A stretch of DNA of 62,000 bases from Phoronis australis. Its lineage: Eukaryota; Phoronida; Phoronidae. Under the pieces are notes generated by a model. It did not search any database. It had not been told where the DNA came from and saw only the letters and a program-made list of their open reading frames with translations. The translations under genes and the position numbers were made by a program. Below are positions 12,189-23,703 of the stretch, one piece after another. The DNA lies in NCBI GenBank assembly GCA_002633005.1, contig NMRA01000348.1, positions 173,065 to 235,064 on the forward strand. The letters run 5' to 3'. Each line of letters begins with the position of its first letter. Position 1 is the stretch's first letter.

Positions 12189-12189
12189 N
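12189..12189. other. Single N: contig join
   Basis: One ambiguous base separates ...GGTTTCAGA from TAGATAATGAG. The right side is the exact start of copy 2 of the 2.9 kb block, which points to a scaffold join between overlapping contigs. Confidence 0.75.
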
Positions 12190-15173
12190 TAGATAATGAG
12201 ACCATCACAAACACATTCGGGGCAACAATAGTATTTTTAAATTTTTGTTTTGAAAGTTTGTAAAAAGTATATTTGAGTATTTTGTGAAAAGCAAAAGCAA
12301 TTAGATTTTTGAACTTTGAAGTTGTACAGGGAATGTGACTTTTACAACTCAAATCATTTGTGTTATATTGCAATAACGTACAGTGTATACCTCACAATTC
12401 TGCTGGGTGTGTAACATAATTGGGCCAATTATCAAACCACAGTCGACAGTGAGATCGCAGACTAAAGTCAGCATATGGACTGTAGACTCGACCCTGGGAT
12501 AGCACCGTGTAATGCTGGTTGAATGCTACAAAACCATGAAAAGTGTTAAAAACTGAGTCCTTCAGTAATTAGGCTTTGTTTTGTGGACATCGATTTAAGA
12601 CATAAGTCAGAAATGTTATCTCGTGATTTGAGGAAATCGTACACAACTGGAGGCTATCCTGAAGGCCATCAGCCTAGAAAACATGGACAGAGACAACCCC
12701 ACCACCACCTGGACCCGAGTTTTTACAGTTGGCTCTGATGAAAAGGAGGGAGGTGGTATATTCATCAAATACCCAGACGGCAGCTTTCTGCACAAGCCCA
12801 TTGCCACAGGCCTTCACTCCACCAACTAAAGAGCTGAGGCAAATGCCCTGTACCTCGCAGCCCAGACAATCAACCAGCAAACGAGACTCCCGCATCAGAC
12901 AGTCTTCCTCACAGACTGCCGATCTCTCCCGCAGAGCCTCAAGACGAGAGATAGAAAATAGATCCTGCAATACATCAAGCAGGAGATGCACATTCTCAGC
13001 ATCAAAACCCCCTTTGTGCTGCAATGGATTCCCTCCCACTGCGGCATCAGCGGCAACGAGGAAGCAGACAGACTGTTCAAGGCAGGAAGCAAACTGGAGC
13101 TGACGACGCACCCATCTTCATATGGAGAAGTAAAAACCCTTCTACGAAGTCACTTTAGAAATGCCTAGAAGGTGCGCCTACGTCTAGGGACTGAAGAAGA
13201 CTACAGTATATCCACCAGCTTGACCGGTAAGAACAAGTCACTATTTTCATTTTAAGAACTGGCCAGTGCCAGATGCTCTCGTATATGCATCGCCTGAAAA
13301 TCTCTCACACAGACCAGTGCCTCTGTGGCACTTCCCCCAGACACCTGAGCATTTACTGCAGAGTTGCCTACTTTCGATACCCTAAGGCGCCAGACATGGC
13401 CCAGTGCGGTGGAACTCAAGGTAAAACTGTGGGAACCGACGGCATCATTGCGGCGAACTACAGACTTCGCCCAGAAGACGAGACTGACTATCTAAGCTAC
13501 ATGGCCGGGAACGCCAAAGAATAAGAAGAAGAAGATCTTACGTTCCACAAAACTTTTTCTCTTGAGCGAAAGGGCAAACTCTTAGAGGATATCACTGTTA
13601 GTTAGTGATATAATTCCTATAAATTATTTCTAGAATGCGAGGCGTTCTCTTGGCAGATGTGAAGTGGGATCGTAAGACCAAATTTTTGTCTGAAGTTTCG
13701 AGTCATTTTCATGAAACAGATCTTAGGAGCCTGTATTAACTTTACACAAGGCTCTCGTGAGGAGTCCCTGGTACTCACGGTATCGGCGGGTAAGCTGCGC
13801 TTGTGGGGACAATTCGAATAGGCCTATTTCGAATTGTCTGAGCTTAAAGGATTTTCGGGATTGCGAAATCATCTGCTCATGTCTGTCCAGTTCCCAAGTA
13901 AAACAGTTTCTCTTGGAAACATACATCGTGTTCGCGCAAACATCGCACTGGTTTCAGTATTAAACTTTGGGGGAGTCAAATAATATGGAAGCCATCGTTC
14001 GACACGTGCATGGAGGGATTTCCATTTCAGCACTCTCTCCCCCTCGAGTACAACTCCAGTGTAATTATATCTTGATTATTCATGTTGGAAAAGAAGAAAT
14101 AAAATGGGATTGGTTTAATTCATGAACCTGTCAAGTAACCTGTCAATTTCAATCGGAAAAAAGAGCCTATTTTAATCAATGAATATTTTTTAATATACCC
14201 AAAAACCCAAACAATTGTGCATTGTCAAAAGTGTGAGCGATAAGATGCTCTTCTTTAACCATTACTAGCGTTGGGTTCTTTTACTGCCGTGGATAGTCAG
14301 CACCGACTCGCCAATGAAAACAAGTGTGATCACCTTGTGCGCTTGTAATACATGGTGATATCTGGGGCAGAAGTGTGTGATCTCGCTTTCCTCCAACGAT
14401 GGCAACTCATAATGGACGACACCCATAAGATTAAACTCCATACTTTAAGTAAGAATCCATGAGTTAATTGAAGAGCCACGACACCATGACATTGACACCT
14501 GCAAGTTATGTGGTATCCCGGCGCCTTTAAGGGGGTTATTGATGCCTTCCTCAAAACGGGCCGTTTTAATAATTAGATGTGATATTTAATAATAAATGGG
14601 ATAAAATTGAACGTTTTCACATGAGTTTCAGTTTGTGCCGCTGGTACATGTACCTGCGAAAGTACTCTACGGAACGCAGCTCAGGATTTTGCTTTGACGT
14701 ACACAGAGGACTCCAGACGCCAGGTGGCAGAGAAATCGGGCGCGTGTCAGACACAGACAAAGATTACATTAGGAACATTCATACACGAGACACCTGAGTG
14801 AGGTCAAGAGTCCTCGGCCGAAGTGGGAAAATTGGAAACAGTTATCGTGGCATAGTCTTATTCACACCATGTGTCAAGAAGGCACAGGTTAAAGGTAAGT
14901 CATTTACATAGTTAAAGTAGGTTTTGTTTTGGTTAAACTACTTAGTTAAAGTTCCTTGTAGCTTGTTGGTTTCGGTTAGGCTGATATTTCGCGACTCTGT
15001 TAGTCGCTTCCCGGTTCGATAAGCTCGTGCTGGGGCAAACTTTTCAGTGCTCGACGTTCGTTCCCCGCGTTGTCTTGAGCACAAGTTAACATGGATTGCT
15101 ACGGCGGCCTGTACGTGTCCGTGACATTTTTTATAAACTGGTGCTTTTCACCCCGGTACCGTAAAGCACCAAA
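12190..15173 (+). repeat. 2.9 kb block, copy 2
   Basis: Collinear with 8707-11576 with scattered substitutions and small indels, for example an extra 19-bp AAGTGTTAAAAACTGAGTC-type insertion near 12543. After the shared CACCAAAAG the sequence continues into unrelated AT-rich DNA, whereas copy 1 continues into the DIRS-like fragment. This fits a polymorphic insertion or rearrangement. Confidence 0.8.
12647..13524 (+). pseudogene. LINE fragment: RNase H domain, copy 2
   Basis: Same non-LTR RNase H remnant as at 9135-10022. Both copies share the stop before RAEANAL and the stop after the SHF/KSL segment, so the element was already dead before the block was copied. This copy is slightly better preserved: it retains SGNEEADRLFK and a cleaner frame through YGEVKTLLRSHFRN, and keeps the zinc-type KISHTDQCLCG segment. 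Confidence 0.8.
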
Positions 15174-15339
15174 AGTGTTTTAAAATTGTTATGATACAGG
15201 CCACTCTAAATAGCGTGCCAGTGGGCTAAACTTTGAAGCCTGCGTATGATGCTTATGCCGTTTCCACGATGTTGGTTGCTCTGTCCCGCTTTTTGAAGGT
15301 TTGTGCTCCCGCCACCCCATACCCTTACTTTAGTTTTCA

Positions 15340-15640
15340 TCGAACAACCTTAAGTTTTTGATCTCGAAGACTTCTCAGTTTTTGGCAAAAATTAAGTATT
15401 TTGTAACACGTTTTTGGAACAATTTTTTTTTGGAACGAAGTTAAATTTTCATACCTTAAATTTTTCAAAACTCAAGTTTTTTTAAAACGTTATGTTCTAA
15501 TAACTTAATGTGTGAAAATTTAAGTTAGAAAAACTGAATTTTGTTTCAAAAACTTGTTCCAAAATACTTATATATTTTCAGAAATTTTAATTTCCAGAAC
15601 TTGAGTTTTTCAAAAACTTAAGTTATGAAAAGTTAACTGG
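15340..15640. repeat. Degenerate CTTAAG-type palindrome array
   Basis: A 300-bp AT-rich stretch with many diverged forms of AACTTAAGTT (AAATTAAG, ACTTAATG, AACTTGAGTT, AACTTAAGTT). It resembles the sharper array at 35087-35471. It lies about 2 kb upstream of the unit B signal-peptide exon, as the sharp array lies about 2.4 kb upstream of the gene C one. Confidence 0.55.
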
Positions 15641-15893
15641 GTACTCCCAGATTAACTATAATTTTCCTCATGACATTGAATGTTTTGATTCAAAAAAAAA
15701 ATCAGTTGAACTTCCATCGAATCCGAAATTTTAAGTTTGAATATTGCAAATTTCCGCGACATACTAGTATTCCACAGCCCGGTAAAAACACGAAAACATG
15801 TACTCATTTCCTCAGTCAGATCAGGCAGATGATTTGTGTTGAATTATTTGGTTCAATTAGATCCGAGTTACGCAATTTTTACAGTGCTTTACA
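15641..15893 (+). repeat. Dispersed repeat unit next to the array
   Basis: From the CCAGATTAACTAT motif onward this matches 33731-33977 at roughly 75-80 percent by eye. The second copy is cut by the N at 33978. The 75-codon open frame inside it is not conserved between the copies, so no protein is called. Confidence 0.6.
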
Positions 15894-16870
15894 ATAGTTT
15901 TCACTATTAAACTTCATGTAAATTCTTAAAATAAGTTGACTGGTGAGAGTTTACTCGGGTACAGTGTGACCTATTCCGGGACAAGACCATCTAGAGTACT
16001 TGTAGCGGGATGCCCTTTCGTATTTAAGATCCCGAATTTCACCACCCTACCTCAAAATTCCCTCAAACAACGACTTCTTAGCGGGTGAACTTGGGCACGT
16101 ACATCCTTTTTAAAAATGAAAAGGCGGTGTACTCCGTCTATATGTCTGTATCCGTACCACTACACCACTGGCTGTCAGGGGTTGTACTGAAAAGTTCTTG
16201 GACAAGATTCGGGATTCATCTGTAGGTAGAGAATAGCTTACAGTATAAACATGATTAACGTCACAAATTTTAGTTTCAAATTTTGTGAACGATTATGTGA
16301 GAAAATGACCTTGGCCCGGGTTCTAACATTTTTCATTTTTACTCGAAATGGAATTCGAAATTATGCTTGGCAATTTTTACTCTACCTTTGTGCGAAATCA
16401 AGATAAGTGTCTATTATTTTATGCTCGAGTACATGAAGACTTGATACATGGATAATTTTTACTCCTAGTTTGCAGTTGATAAACCCAACATTTAGGCATA
16501 AATTCGAGTTTGAACTCAAAATTTCGAGCTTTTACTAGAGTTTGTAGCACGAATATAAGGGTCATCAAGTACAAACTGGAACTAGAAACTCATATGCCTA
16601 AACTGTAATGTATTCGAGCGACGTCTAGTAACCACTTATCTTGAGGTCGTCCAAAAGTAACAGAGAATTTGGCAAAAAAAATTCGAGTTCATTTTGAGTA
16701 CAGAGCCCTGGCTATGAAGAACAATCTTAAAGCCTAGGTGCCTGTTTAATTTCTGCTTGCTGTTCAGAGCATCCTGTTTCGAAAGATGGGCGGCCGGCCC
16801 TTTCGTTCTGGTACCCGTTTCACTGCAGACTACCTTCATTTGTTTCTTAGAGTTAAAGATTGTCTGTATT
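15894..16870. other. Unassigned AT-rich DNA
   Basis: About 1 kb with no recognised gene, RNA or repeat; the short frames have no domain signal. Confidence 0.4.
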
Positions 16871-16879
16871 TAATTGACA

Positions 16880-17558
16880 TCCCCAATTTATAATACAGGA
16901 TGCAGTCTGGCAACGTTTCGATTCTTAGCGGTTAACGAAGGTGGGAATTTGTACATGCACATGTACAGGTGTACATGTAGTTGTTTGATAATCAGACGAC
17001 AACTTCTATTATACGTGTACAGTGTGTTGTACAAATCCGCTGTCGTACGTTATTTTAATGGATATTTGTATTGCGCATGTCTAACACTCGCATCAACTCT
17101 GACGAAAGGGTGCCTAGGTTTGTCAAAAAATCGTTATAAAATAATGAGCAAATTGTGCCTTTAAACTACCATGCAAAAGATAGTTTAATAAAATATGGGC
17201 CATTTTCTAAATGCTATTGAGTCTTTAATATTGACGTGAAAAGTTTTCCAGTATTTTATTGATCAATGTAAACCTATTTCACGGAAATACCACCGTCGTG
17301 TTATCGTTGAAGTTCCCAGAGAAAACTTTTCACGCATCAGTTGCGTGTTCATATCACCAACTGATACCATTTGCTAGTGGGTGGAAGACCAAGACCTGCT
17401 GTCGAATTGTTTGTATGCATGAACAGCGTGCGTGTGAGCAATATATCTAAAAACCACCAGGATTTGTGTTTGCGCTTAAATACTCTCCGCAGCACCGGAA
17501 TGCCAACCGATATTTTTCCGGCGTATTCCATGCGTGTGTCAGTTTACGTTTGAGCGAA
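16880..17558 (+). promoter_or_regulatory. Putative promoter / 5' region of unit B
   Basis: This stretch aligns at intervals with 37230-37848 upstream of the gene C signal-peptide exon. Shared pieces include GATTTGTATTGCGCATG, TTTATTGACGTGA, ATCGGTTG/ATCAGTTG and GCACCGGAATG followed by CAACCGATATTT. A weak TATA-like ATATATCTAA lies at 17441-17450, about 115 bp before the ATG. Conservation of spacing to the ATG suggests shared promoter elements; the transcription start is not known. Confidence 0.45.
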
Positions 17559-17616
17559 ATGGAAGCACAAACTGTAATAGCATTTGTTTTGATATTTACT
17601 GCAGCAGGATTAGTAG
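17559..17616 (+). CDS. Unit B exon 1: signal peptide
   Basis: The ATG opens 19 codons and one base: MEAQTVIAFVLIFTAAGLV, then G|GTAAGC. The short polar start, hydrophobic core and small residues before the exon end make a typical secretory signal peptide, with cleavage near the exon end. The donor is phase 1, which matches the acceptor phase of the SUEL, CCP and other modules downstream; splicing to 21207 restores GAC (D). Its homolog at 37849-37912 begins gene C. The exon is too short to appear in a length-filtered reading-frame scan. Confidence 0.75.
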
Positions 17617-17974
17617 GTAAGCTTCGCTGAATTTCATTTTTAAAATTGTGAAACATGGAAAAACATGTAGCACATCTAATTTATTTTTACGTTGTACACT
17701 AACAACGGTAAACATTTATTTCACTCCTTACTGTGCAATCCTTGCAAGGAGGATCTTTTATAAAAACCCGTGCAGGTTAGGAGTTATCGACATAACAAGG
17801 TTTCAAATTTGCGGTTTAGTTTTGAGGGCTAATGCATATTTACTTTTCCGAGTTGAATTATTTGGGGCGATATACTCAAATACTTCGTCTGGTATCCCAG
17901 TACGCTAAGAGACTTGTGTTTGCTCTAAATATCTACAGTGTATTGGCCTAAGTTTCAGCAAACTAAGTTACACG

Positions 17975-18115
17975 TAATTTACGTGCGTAAGTTAATTCTT
18001 GTTAGAGGTATAAATTATTTGCTGCGTAAAGTATCTACTTGTGGCTTAAAGTAACTTTACACCAAAAACAGTCACTTTACGCCTCTAAAAAGAATTAACT
18101 TACTCATGTAAATCA
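17975..18115. repeat. Foldback element (inverted repeat) in intron 1 of unit B
   Basis: Arms of about 38 bp face each other: TTTACGTGCGTAAGTTAATT ... GTTAGAGGTATAAA at about 17978-18015, and its approximate reverse complement at about 18073-18113. The loop of about 57 bp contains further short inverted copies of TAAAGTA/ACTTTAC. The matching intron of gene C (about 38262-38300) has the flanking sequence but not the hairpin, so it looks like a MITE-like insertion. Confidence 0.6.
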
Positions 18116-18830
18116 CAGCATTTTTACCAAACTACCATTACTTGGCCTTTTTAATAAAACCTAGCAACAAAGTGGGATACGTTGAGAACACAACAACAAT
18201 ATTAACAACGCAACCAAATTTGTTTCATATAAATGTCCAAGATGAAATCTCAAAAAACCCGTTACAGTTTTCTTAATTACCATTTCTTTTCATTTTAGAC
18301 AGTTTCATTAAAATTATAAGAGTAATTTTTAGTAAACCTTCATTTAAAAACAATTTTTATTCTATATTTGGAGAACAGTGCATACGATTTAGCATTTTAA
18401 ACTTTCATGTGGATCCGATCTTTTATATCTGGGATATCATGTCACGAAGTTAGCCCACTTTTGTCAATTTCTAGGTTCGTACATAACCTTAAAGCTATTT
18501 AGTATCTATCACTTTATTCGTTATTCATGTCGTCATGACTCGTTGTACTAAAATGAACAAATGGATAGCTTGGAGTGAATGTAGCTTTAAAGTGACATTT
18601 ACTTGGAATTATTTTAGATTATGTTTCTAAAAACGTAAGTGGCGACGTTAGTGAAATGTTTAAATGTCGCGAATGTTACTATTGATTTTTAAAACAATTG
18701 GTACTTTACTGGTTTAGGACTTTCCTAGAATTTCGACAATTGACATTTCCATGGGAATTGCTTACTCATCATCTAACTCCGCGATATCAAGGGAACATTA
18801 TCGCCGAGAAGAATGATTTTCTGAGATCAG
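18116..18830. other. Intron 1 of unit B, no feature seen
   Basis: AT-rich, without recognised coding modules. Confidence 0.4.
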
Positions 18831-18831
18831 C

Positions 18832-18905
18832 CTCGTTACGGAATCGAACCTGGAATCCCCGCAGCCGCAATTTAACGCTTTGCTGGCAAAGGTGATCCCA
18901 CTAAA
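18832..18905 (-). repeat. tRNA-derived SINE head
   Basis: On the minus strand the sequence reads CAAAGCGTTAAATTGCGGCTG, then CGGGGATTCCAGGTTCGATTCC. The last part contains GGTTCGATTCC, a near-perfect RNA polymerase III B box (plus-strand complement at 18840-18850). The preceding stretch resembles the anticodon-arm region of tRNA-related SINEs, but no clear A box or folding cloverleaf is seen, so it is not called as a functional tRNA. A run of nine A on the plus strand (18903-18911) borders it. Confidence 0.55.
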
Positions 18906-18911
18906 AAAAAA

Positions 18912-20208
18912 GGTAAACTGAAGGATTTTACTAAATCTTGTTTAACTGGTTTAGTCATCGTCCGTGAGTTTACCGAATGCCTGTCAGACAACTTGGCGAA
19001 TTATAATAAAACAGAAAAAAACATAACGGATTTTGTTGCTTTATCTTGTAGCTTGATCAACGATAATTACTTTAAGAATAAACCCCATACAAAAATAATC
19101 CAAAAATGCCACTTGCAGCCTAAGAAACGATATAATGTCGCTATATGGTGTAATACTGCCAGAACGTAGTTGGGTGGTTCCCATTTCAAAATGTTGATCA
19201 ACGAAGTCAATGAAAACTATCGCAGAATGAGGCAAAAGAGTCATTAAAAGTGTCTAAGGCATAAAAATCAATATTTTCCTGAAAATATATTACAACACGT
19301 AAACGAGTCATTGTAGTTTCAAGCACACGCGTCATCATTGACTTTTTATTAATAGCTCTTGATCGACGCGCTGTAGCTTCAAGTGACATGAGTGAAAGGT
19401 CCATTGTGCACCCACAAAATGCACTTACGGACGAAGTTTTTTTCCAGTTCAGTGCTTACCGTGGGTTCTCCAGGTGCCGAAAAAATGTGCCCATGCAAAG
19501 GTCACAGTATGTCTTAGGGAAACGGAACGCTTCAATATATTTTTCGTAACAGCTGTTCCCCGCATGGTTCAGGCCTGTGGAAAGGCCCCCGATTCTAAGA
19601 ATGAAGCGACCTGAACGCATGTTTGATCCAATGGTGTCTGTCTTTAATTTCCCCAGATTTTCTGGGAATTACCCGGGAATCGGTAACAGAAGTTCTCGGT
19701 CACGGCATGTATGTTGTGTTTTTTAAACGCACCACATACTAGAGACTCGAATACTAATTTGGTAAGCAAATAACTAAATTTCTCACATGAATTAGAATTT
19801 GCTACGACAGGACTGGTTAATATAGCACCGAGTGCGTAATTTTTGATGATACATGGGCGAATCACAAAGAAGTACAAAGTAGAAATCCATACGCCTTACA
19901 TTTTATCGTCGGCAAAACACCAAACAATGCCAGAATTTCGGGAATATGATAAGGTTATGATTGGCAAATCAGGCACGCTTGAATATGACATCCAAAGCAG
20001 TAGGAGCATCATGAAAGTAGTCCCAGTCCGGACCTATCTTCGGCTGCAAATTCTATATGATTCACGTTAATTCAAAGAAAACACGCTGTGTGACCGACTA
20101 GCTCTGCTGTCTGAAGGTCAATTCAGTGCTCAAGCGTGGGGAAGCCATTGTGCTATTTAGAAACATTTGTTATGATTGAATGTTGCTACTTCAAAGCGTA
20201 TTTATTAG
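18912..20208. other. Intron of unit B, no feature seen
   Basis: About 1.3 kb; no exon, RNA or repeat recognised. Confidence 0.4.
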
Positions 20209-21206
20209 ATTCTAATTTAACGTTTGTTACGAACGCTAAATGCAATTTACAATTGTCAAATTTAAAAGAAAATTATTAATAAGTAACTGAGTTTACATTG
20301 CGCAAACGTGTTTTTAAAAAAAGTTGCGTCATATGGTTGAAAGTTTTTGACACGTCAATTTTTTCGACAAAAAGATTGCTTTTAAGGCTCATGTGAGAAA
20401 AAGTGGTCAAAACAAATCCTACGCTCGTCTCAGGTTCAAAATCACATGGAATTTCCAAGAGGTTTTGGCCATGTCATAAACCTGAGACAAGTGCAGTATT
20501 CTTCATTTATCCTTCAATTATTGTGATTTTTAGACATGTGACTATTTAATAACCGTGAAATACTGGTTTGGCGTTAAATTTGAAACTGGACTTGCAACTG
20601 ATTTGAATTTGGGTCTTAGAATTTGCAAGCGCACACGTATATAAGCCACGGCACGCGCAATACACCAGAGTTAAAAATGTATGTAACAAGCTGTTCGCCA
20701 GGATACCCAATGTCTGAGATGTATTACTTGAGTGTAATATTACTGGACGTAAAAAGAGAACATTCAAACATTTATTTATCGATATTCTCGAAACAATCAA
20801 ACTTCAGAAACAGTATGCATTGAAGCTTAATGGATAACAATTCTGATCAATAATAAACCACTGTCTAATGCATAATTATGGGAAAAATACAAGCCATTTT
20901 GAACGAGCAGACGATAAATATTCCTATATTTTTGTTGTTATAAGTGTTGACCTGTTGACCTATGACGTCATCCAAGTAGTTTCAAAAAATCAACATGAAG
21001 GAACTGAAGGTATCTACCAGACGGAAAGTGTTATTTTTATCAGAGAAAAGTGAGGAATAAATAGTTTATTGAATGGTTGCGGGGTTATTTAACGCCCTGG
21101 ATGACTTTTTGTTTTCTAAAAGCCACCTCATAATGCCAGAGCCATTAAATAACCCATGTGTGTGCGGTGAGCCTAAGCACTTTTGATCACGAATTCTCTC
21201 ATTCAG

Positions 21207-21554
21207 ACGGCTGTTCTCGAAAGCACATAACAAGGTGCGACGGGGAAACGTTTTTTCTGGATTGCACGCAAGACTCGGGGGAGAGCAGTAAGCCGCACCT
21301 GCAATACATCTCGGCCGACAATGCCACGTTCTATGGTAGAGAGCAACCGACGACATCTCTATTTGGTACAGTAATTACCTGTAACACTGGTGACGTCAGA
21401 GACACCAATTGCAAATTAGCTTCGGCGTACGACAGTGTTGTGGCTGCGTGTAACGGGAAAAAGCGATGCAGCTTCCAAGTTGGAACCACATTCTTTGGTG
21501 CCGATCCATGTCCCGGAATAACAAAATACTTGAAAGTGTATTATTATTGCGCAG
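21207..21554 (+). CDS. Unit B exon: SUEL / galactose-binding lectin domain (copy 1)
   Basis: SUEL (Gal_Lectin) domains, first known from sea urchin egg lectin and found in latrophilin, bind rhamnose or galactose residues. The exon (acceptor TCTCTCATTCAG, donor G|GTAAGT, phase 1-1) encodes 116 residues. It shows the CDGETFFLDC start, FYGR, a CNTG ... NCKLASA segment, VVAACNGKKRC, and the diagnostic FFGADPCPG-TKYLKVYYYC end. All expected cysteines are present. It splices in phase to the signal-peptide exon at 17559. The first half differs strongly from copy 2 (see findings). Confidence 0.88.
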
Positions 21555-22499
21555 GTAAGTAATACTTTAATGCACAACGATACTTTCAGATGTCAGATGC
21601 ACACATCGAACCCCATCCTCAAATAGGAAATATTTTCCGTGTCATTGCGAAAAGTCAATCAGGTAAAATCTAGTCTGCTCATCAGTAAAATGTAAACATT
21701 CAGGAGAAGTTACTGAAAGTGTTGATTTTGACTTATCAAAATTGGGTAATTTAAAACCTACAGTCTGTTGGAAGGCAGCTCAAGCTGTCAAGTACTATAC
21801 TTAGGGGGCACAAAACAGTTCTCACAGGGGACTCGTCACCCTTTCTTCACTCTGTCAAAAACTGCATTCAAAGAAGGATAAGTTTTGAGTCATTTCATAC
21901 CACATGCCCTACACATGAGCACAAAAACTTTATTCTCTCTTGTAGTTTTGACCGTTACCCTCCTACTAAAAAGAAAGCTAGACTAACAAAAACGGGGCAA
22001 AAAACGCCCACGCCCCAAAACCACCGCTTCCCTGCCGATGCTCGATTAGCCAACATAAGTACTGAAAGCAAATTTCCTACCAATTCCAAAAATGCGGAAA
22101 GTTAGACTAACAAAAAAGGGGAAAAAAGGCCCACGCCCCAAAACAACAACTTCGTTGCCGATGCTAGACTAAAGCCAATAGTATATTTGGAAAACAAATT
22201 TTCTATCGATTCCAAAATTGTGGCCCAAAAGTACTGTCAACCAACTATTTTTTGGCAAATCTGGCTTCTTTGAGGGCTACCTCAAATCGCAACCAATTTC
22301 TCAGTCGCCTACCCAGCAATGCACAATTGCAACAAGGGGCCGCCATCTCGAAGAAGAGTGCAACTGCAGCCAAGCAAGTGGTTTTTCTTCATTTTCAACA
22401 TGTTCACACATACACACGAACCACATTAACCTAGCCTACATGCAATGCCTATAATGTCCCCAGGCCTACCCCTAGATTTTACAATTTTTTATATTTTAT

Positions 22500-22730
22500 T
22501 GATATATTTTTGCAATTGATGTTCAAGTGTCCAAGCGTCTTCCACCCATTCCATCATTGGACTGTAAACTTGGAAATAACTAATTTGTCTTCAGAATTAA
22601 AAAACCGCGACTATTTTGCATAAGAAGTGCTTATTTAGTTAAGATTTTATAGGTATTCATTTCATTTTAGCTAATTAAAGCCTCAAATTCTAAGAAAATG
22701 CATGGCGGGAACTCTTTTAAGTCAATGCAG
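22500..22730 (+). repeat. Dispersed repeat (also at 26010-26225 and, inverted, 54900-55125)
   Basis: The stretch from GCAATTGATGTTCAAGT through CTTGGAAATAACTAA and GCTAATTAAAGCCTC to GAAAATGCATGGCGGGAACTC recurs as a reverse complement in a gene C intron at 54900-55125. It looks like a short non-autonomous interspersed element; ends are not defined. Confidence 0.55.
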
Positions 22731-23259
22731 AACCTTATCGACTAGTCAATGTATTTAGCCAAATATCTGCAAAACCAAAGGTGGTAAATCAAAAGAAAAA
22801 GTATATATTTTCTGAAGGTAGAAAGTCTGTAGTGCTTGACATTTGACTTTTATATCAGTCGAGCATGCGTTATTGATAAAACCTAGCAAAAGAAAGACGT
22901 ATTCACTGCAAAACAACGGTATCAATTATATGACCGACTTTCATTTGATATAAATGTTCATCATGCAATATCAGAAAATGGTGTTGCAGTTTTCTAAATT
23001 TTCGTTTCATGTTACAATTTTTTTTCATAAAAATCTTAAAAGCCTTGTTTTTGATAGCACTTCAGGCAAACGTGCAATACTCAAAGAGCAATTCCTTGTT
23101 TTTAGAAAACAGTGCATAAACTGTGGTATCTAAAAGTTTCATACGAATAAGATAAGCCATTTGAGATATGATGTTCTCAAGTTTTCCAAACTTGGACATT
23201 TTTCTAGTTTCCTTCATAACCTTAACTACGGCTGTATGCTAGCTAATACATGTTTGTAG

Positions 23260-23445
23260 GCACCTGCAAAGATCCTGGTACTCATGAGTCCACTACACGA
23301 ACGGGATTGATTGGGCACGGGCAGAGTCTCACCTATAGCTGCAAACCGGGCTATCAAATGAAACGCGGAAACGAGGTTATCAAGTGCACGTGCGAAAGAA
23401 ATACCGACACTTGTAACTGGGACAAAACCAGCCTGGAGTGTGAAG
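23260..23445 (+). CDS. Unit B exon: sushi / CCP domain (copy 1)
   Basis: CCP modules are roughly 60-residue four-cysteine binding domains of complement and adhesion proteins. The exon (acceptor ATGTTTGTAG, donor G|GTAATG, phase 1-1) encodes 62 residues. It begins GTCKDPGTHESTT, has GQSLTYSCKPGYQM, and ends with a tryptophan (NWDKTS) and LECEG. An additional CTC-ERNTDTC pair makes six cysteines, so an extra disulfide or a variant of the fold is likely. It is identical to the exon at 26771-26956. No further exon of unit B is recognised before 37.8 kb. Confidence 0.82.
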
Positions 23446-23702
23446 GTAATGTGTACTTCGTAAGCCAACACTAGCGTGTGATTATCTTACCCATATGCGT
23501 TCACAGTTATTTCCACATGTAACTGCAGGCTGTACACTTGAAAGGAAATAGTAAGGAATTAACTTTGAGATCTTATGTTCGACCATCCAAATTAATGTCT
23601 AGTGTCCTATTCTACTTTTGATAACCGGCCTTCATTTTTTTTCTGCTTTCTAAAATTCTCTCTTTGCCGAACCGCTTTGAGCGGATTCCCGAAATGTAGA
23701 TG

Positions 23703-23703
23703 N
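23703..23703. other. Single N: contig join
   Basis: The base lies exactly between the two copies of the 3.5 kb block: the left contig ends with CGAAATGTAGATG, matching 27201-27213, and the right contig begins ATTCTAAC, matching 20209 onward. This is the geometry of two overlapping contigs that were placed end to end. Confidence 0.85.

Larger units (their letters stand above)
20209..23702 (+). repeat. 3.5 kb SUEL-CCP block, copy 1
   Basis: Collinear with 23704-27213. Identity is about 96-97 percent in the first 2.8 kb and essentially complete over the last 0.7 kb, which includes the CCP exon. The right edge is the single N at 23703. The left edge is simply where the following contig begins to match. 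Confidence 0.85.

Noticed and set aside
18832-18905. Functional tRNA gene on the minus strand
   Set aside because: Good B box but no convincing A box, acceptor stem pairing or anticodon loop; called as a SINE head.
20868-21053. 61-codon frame conserved in both copies of the 3.5 kb block (also 24371-24556)
   Set aside because: Most differences between the copies change the amino acid, there are no splice sites or domain motifs, and conservation is explained by recent duplication or allelism.
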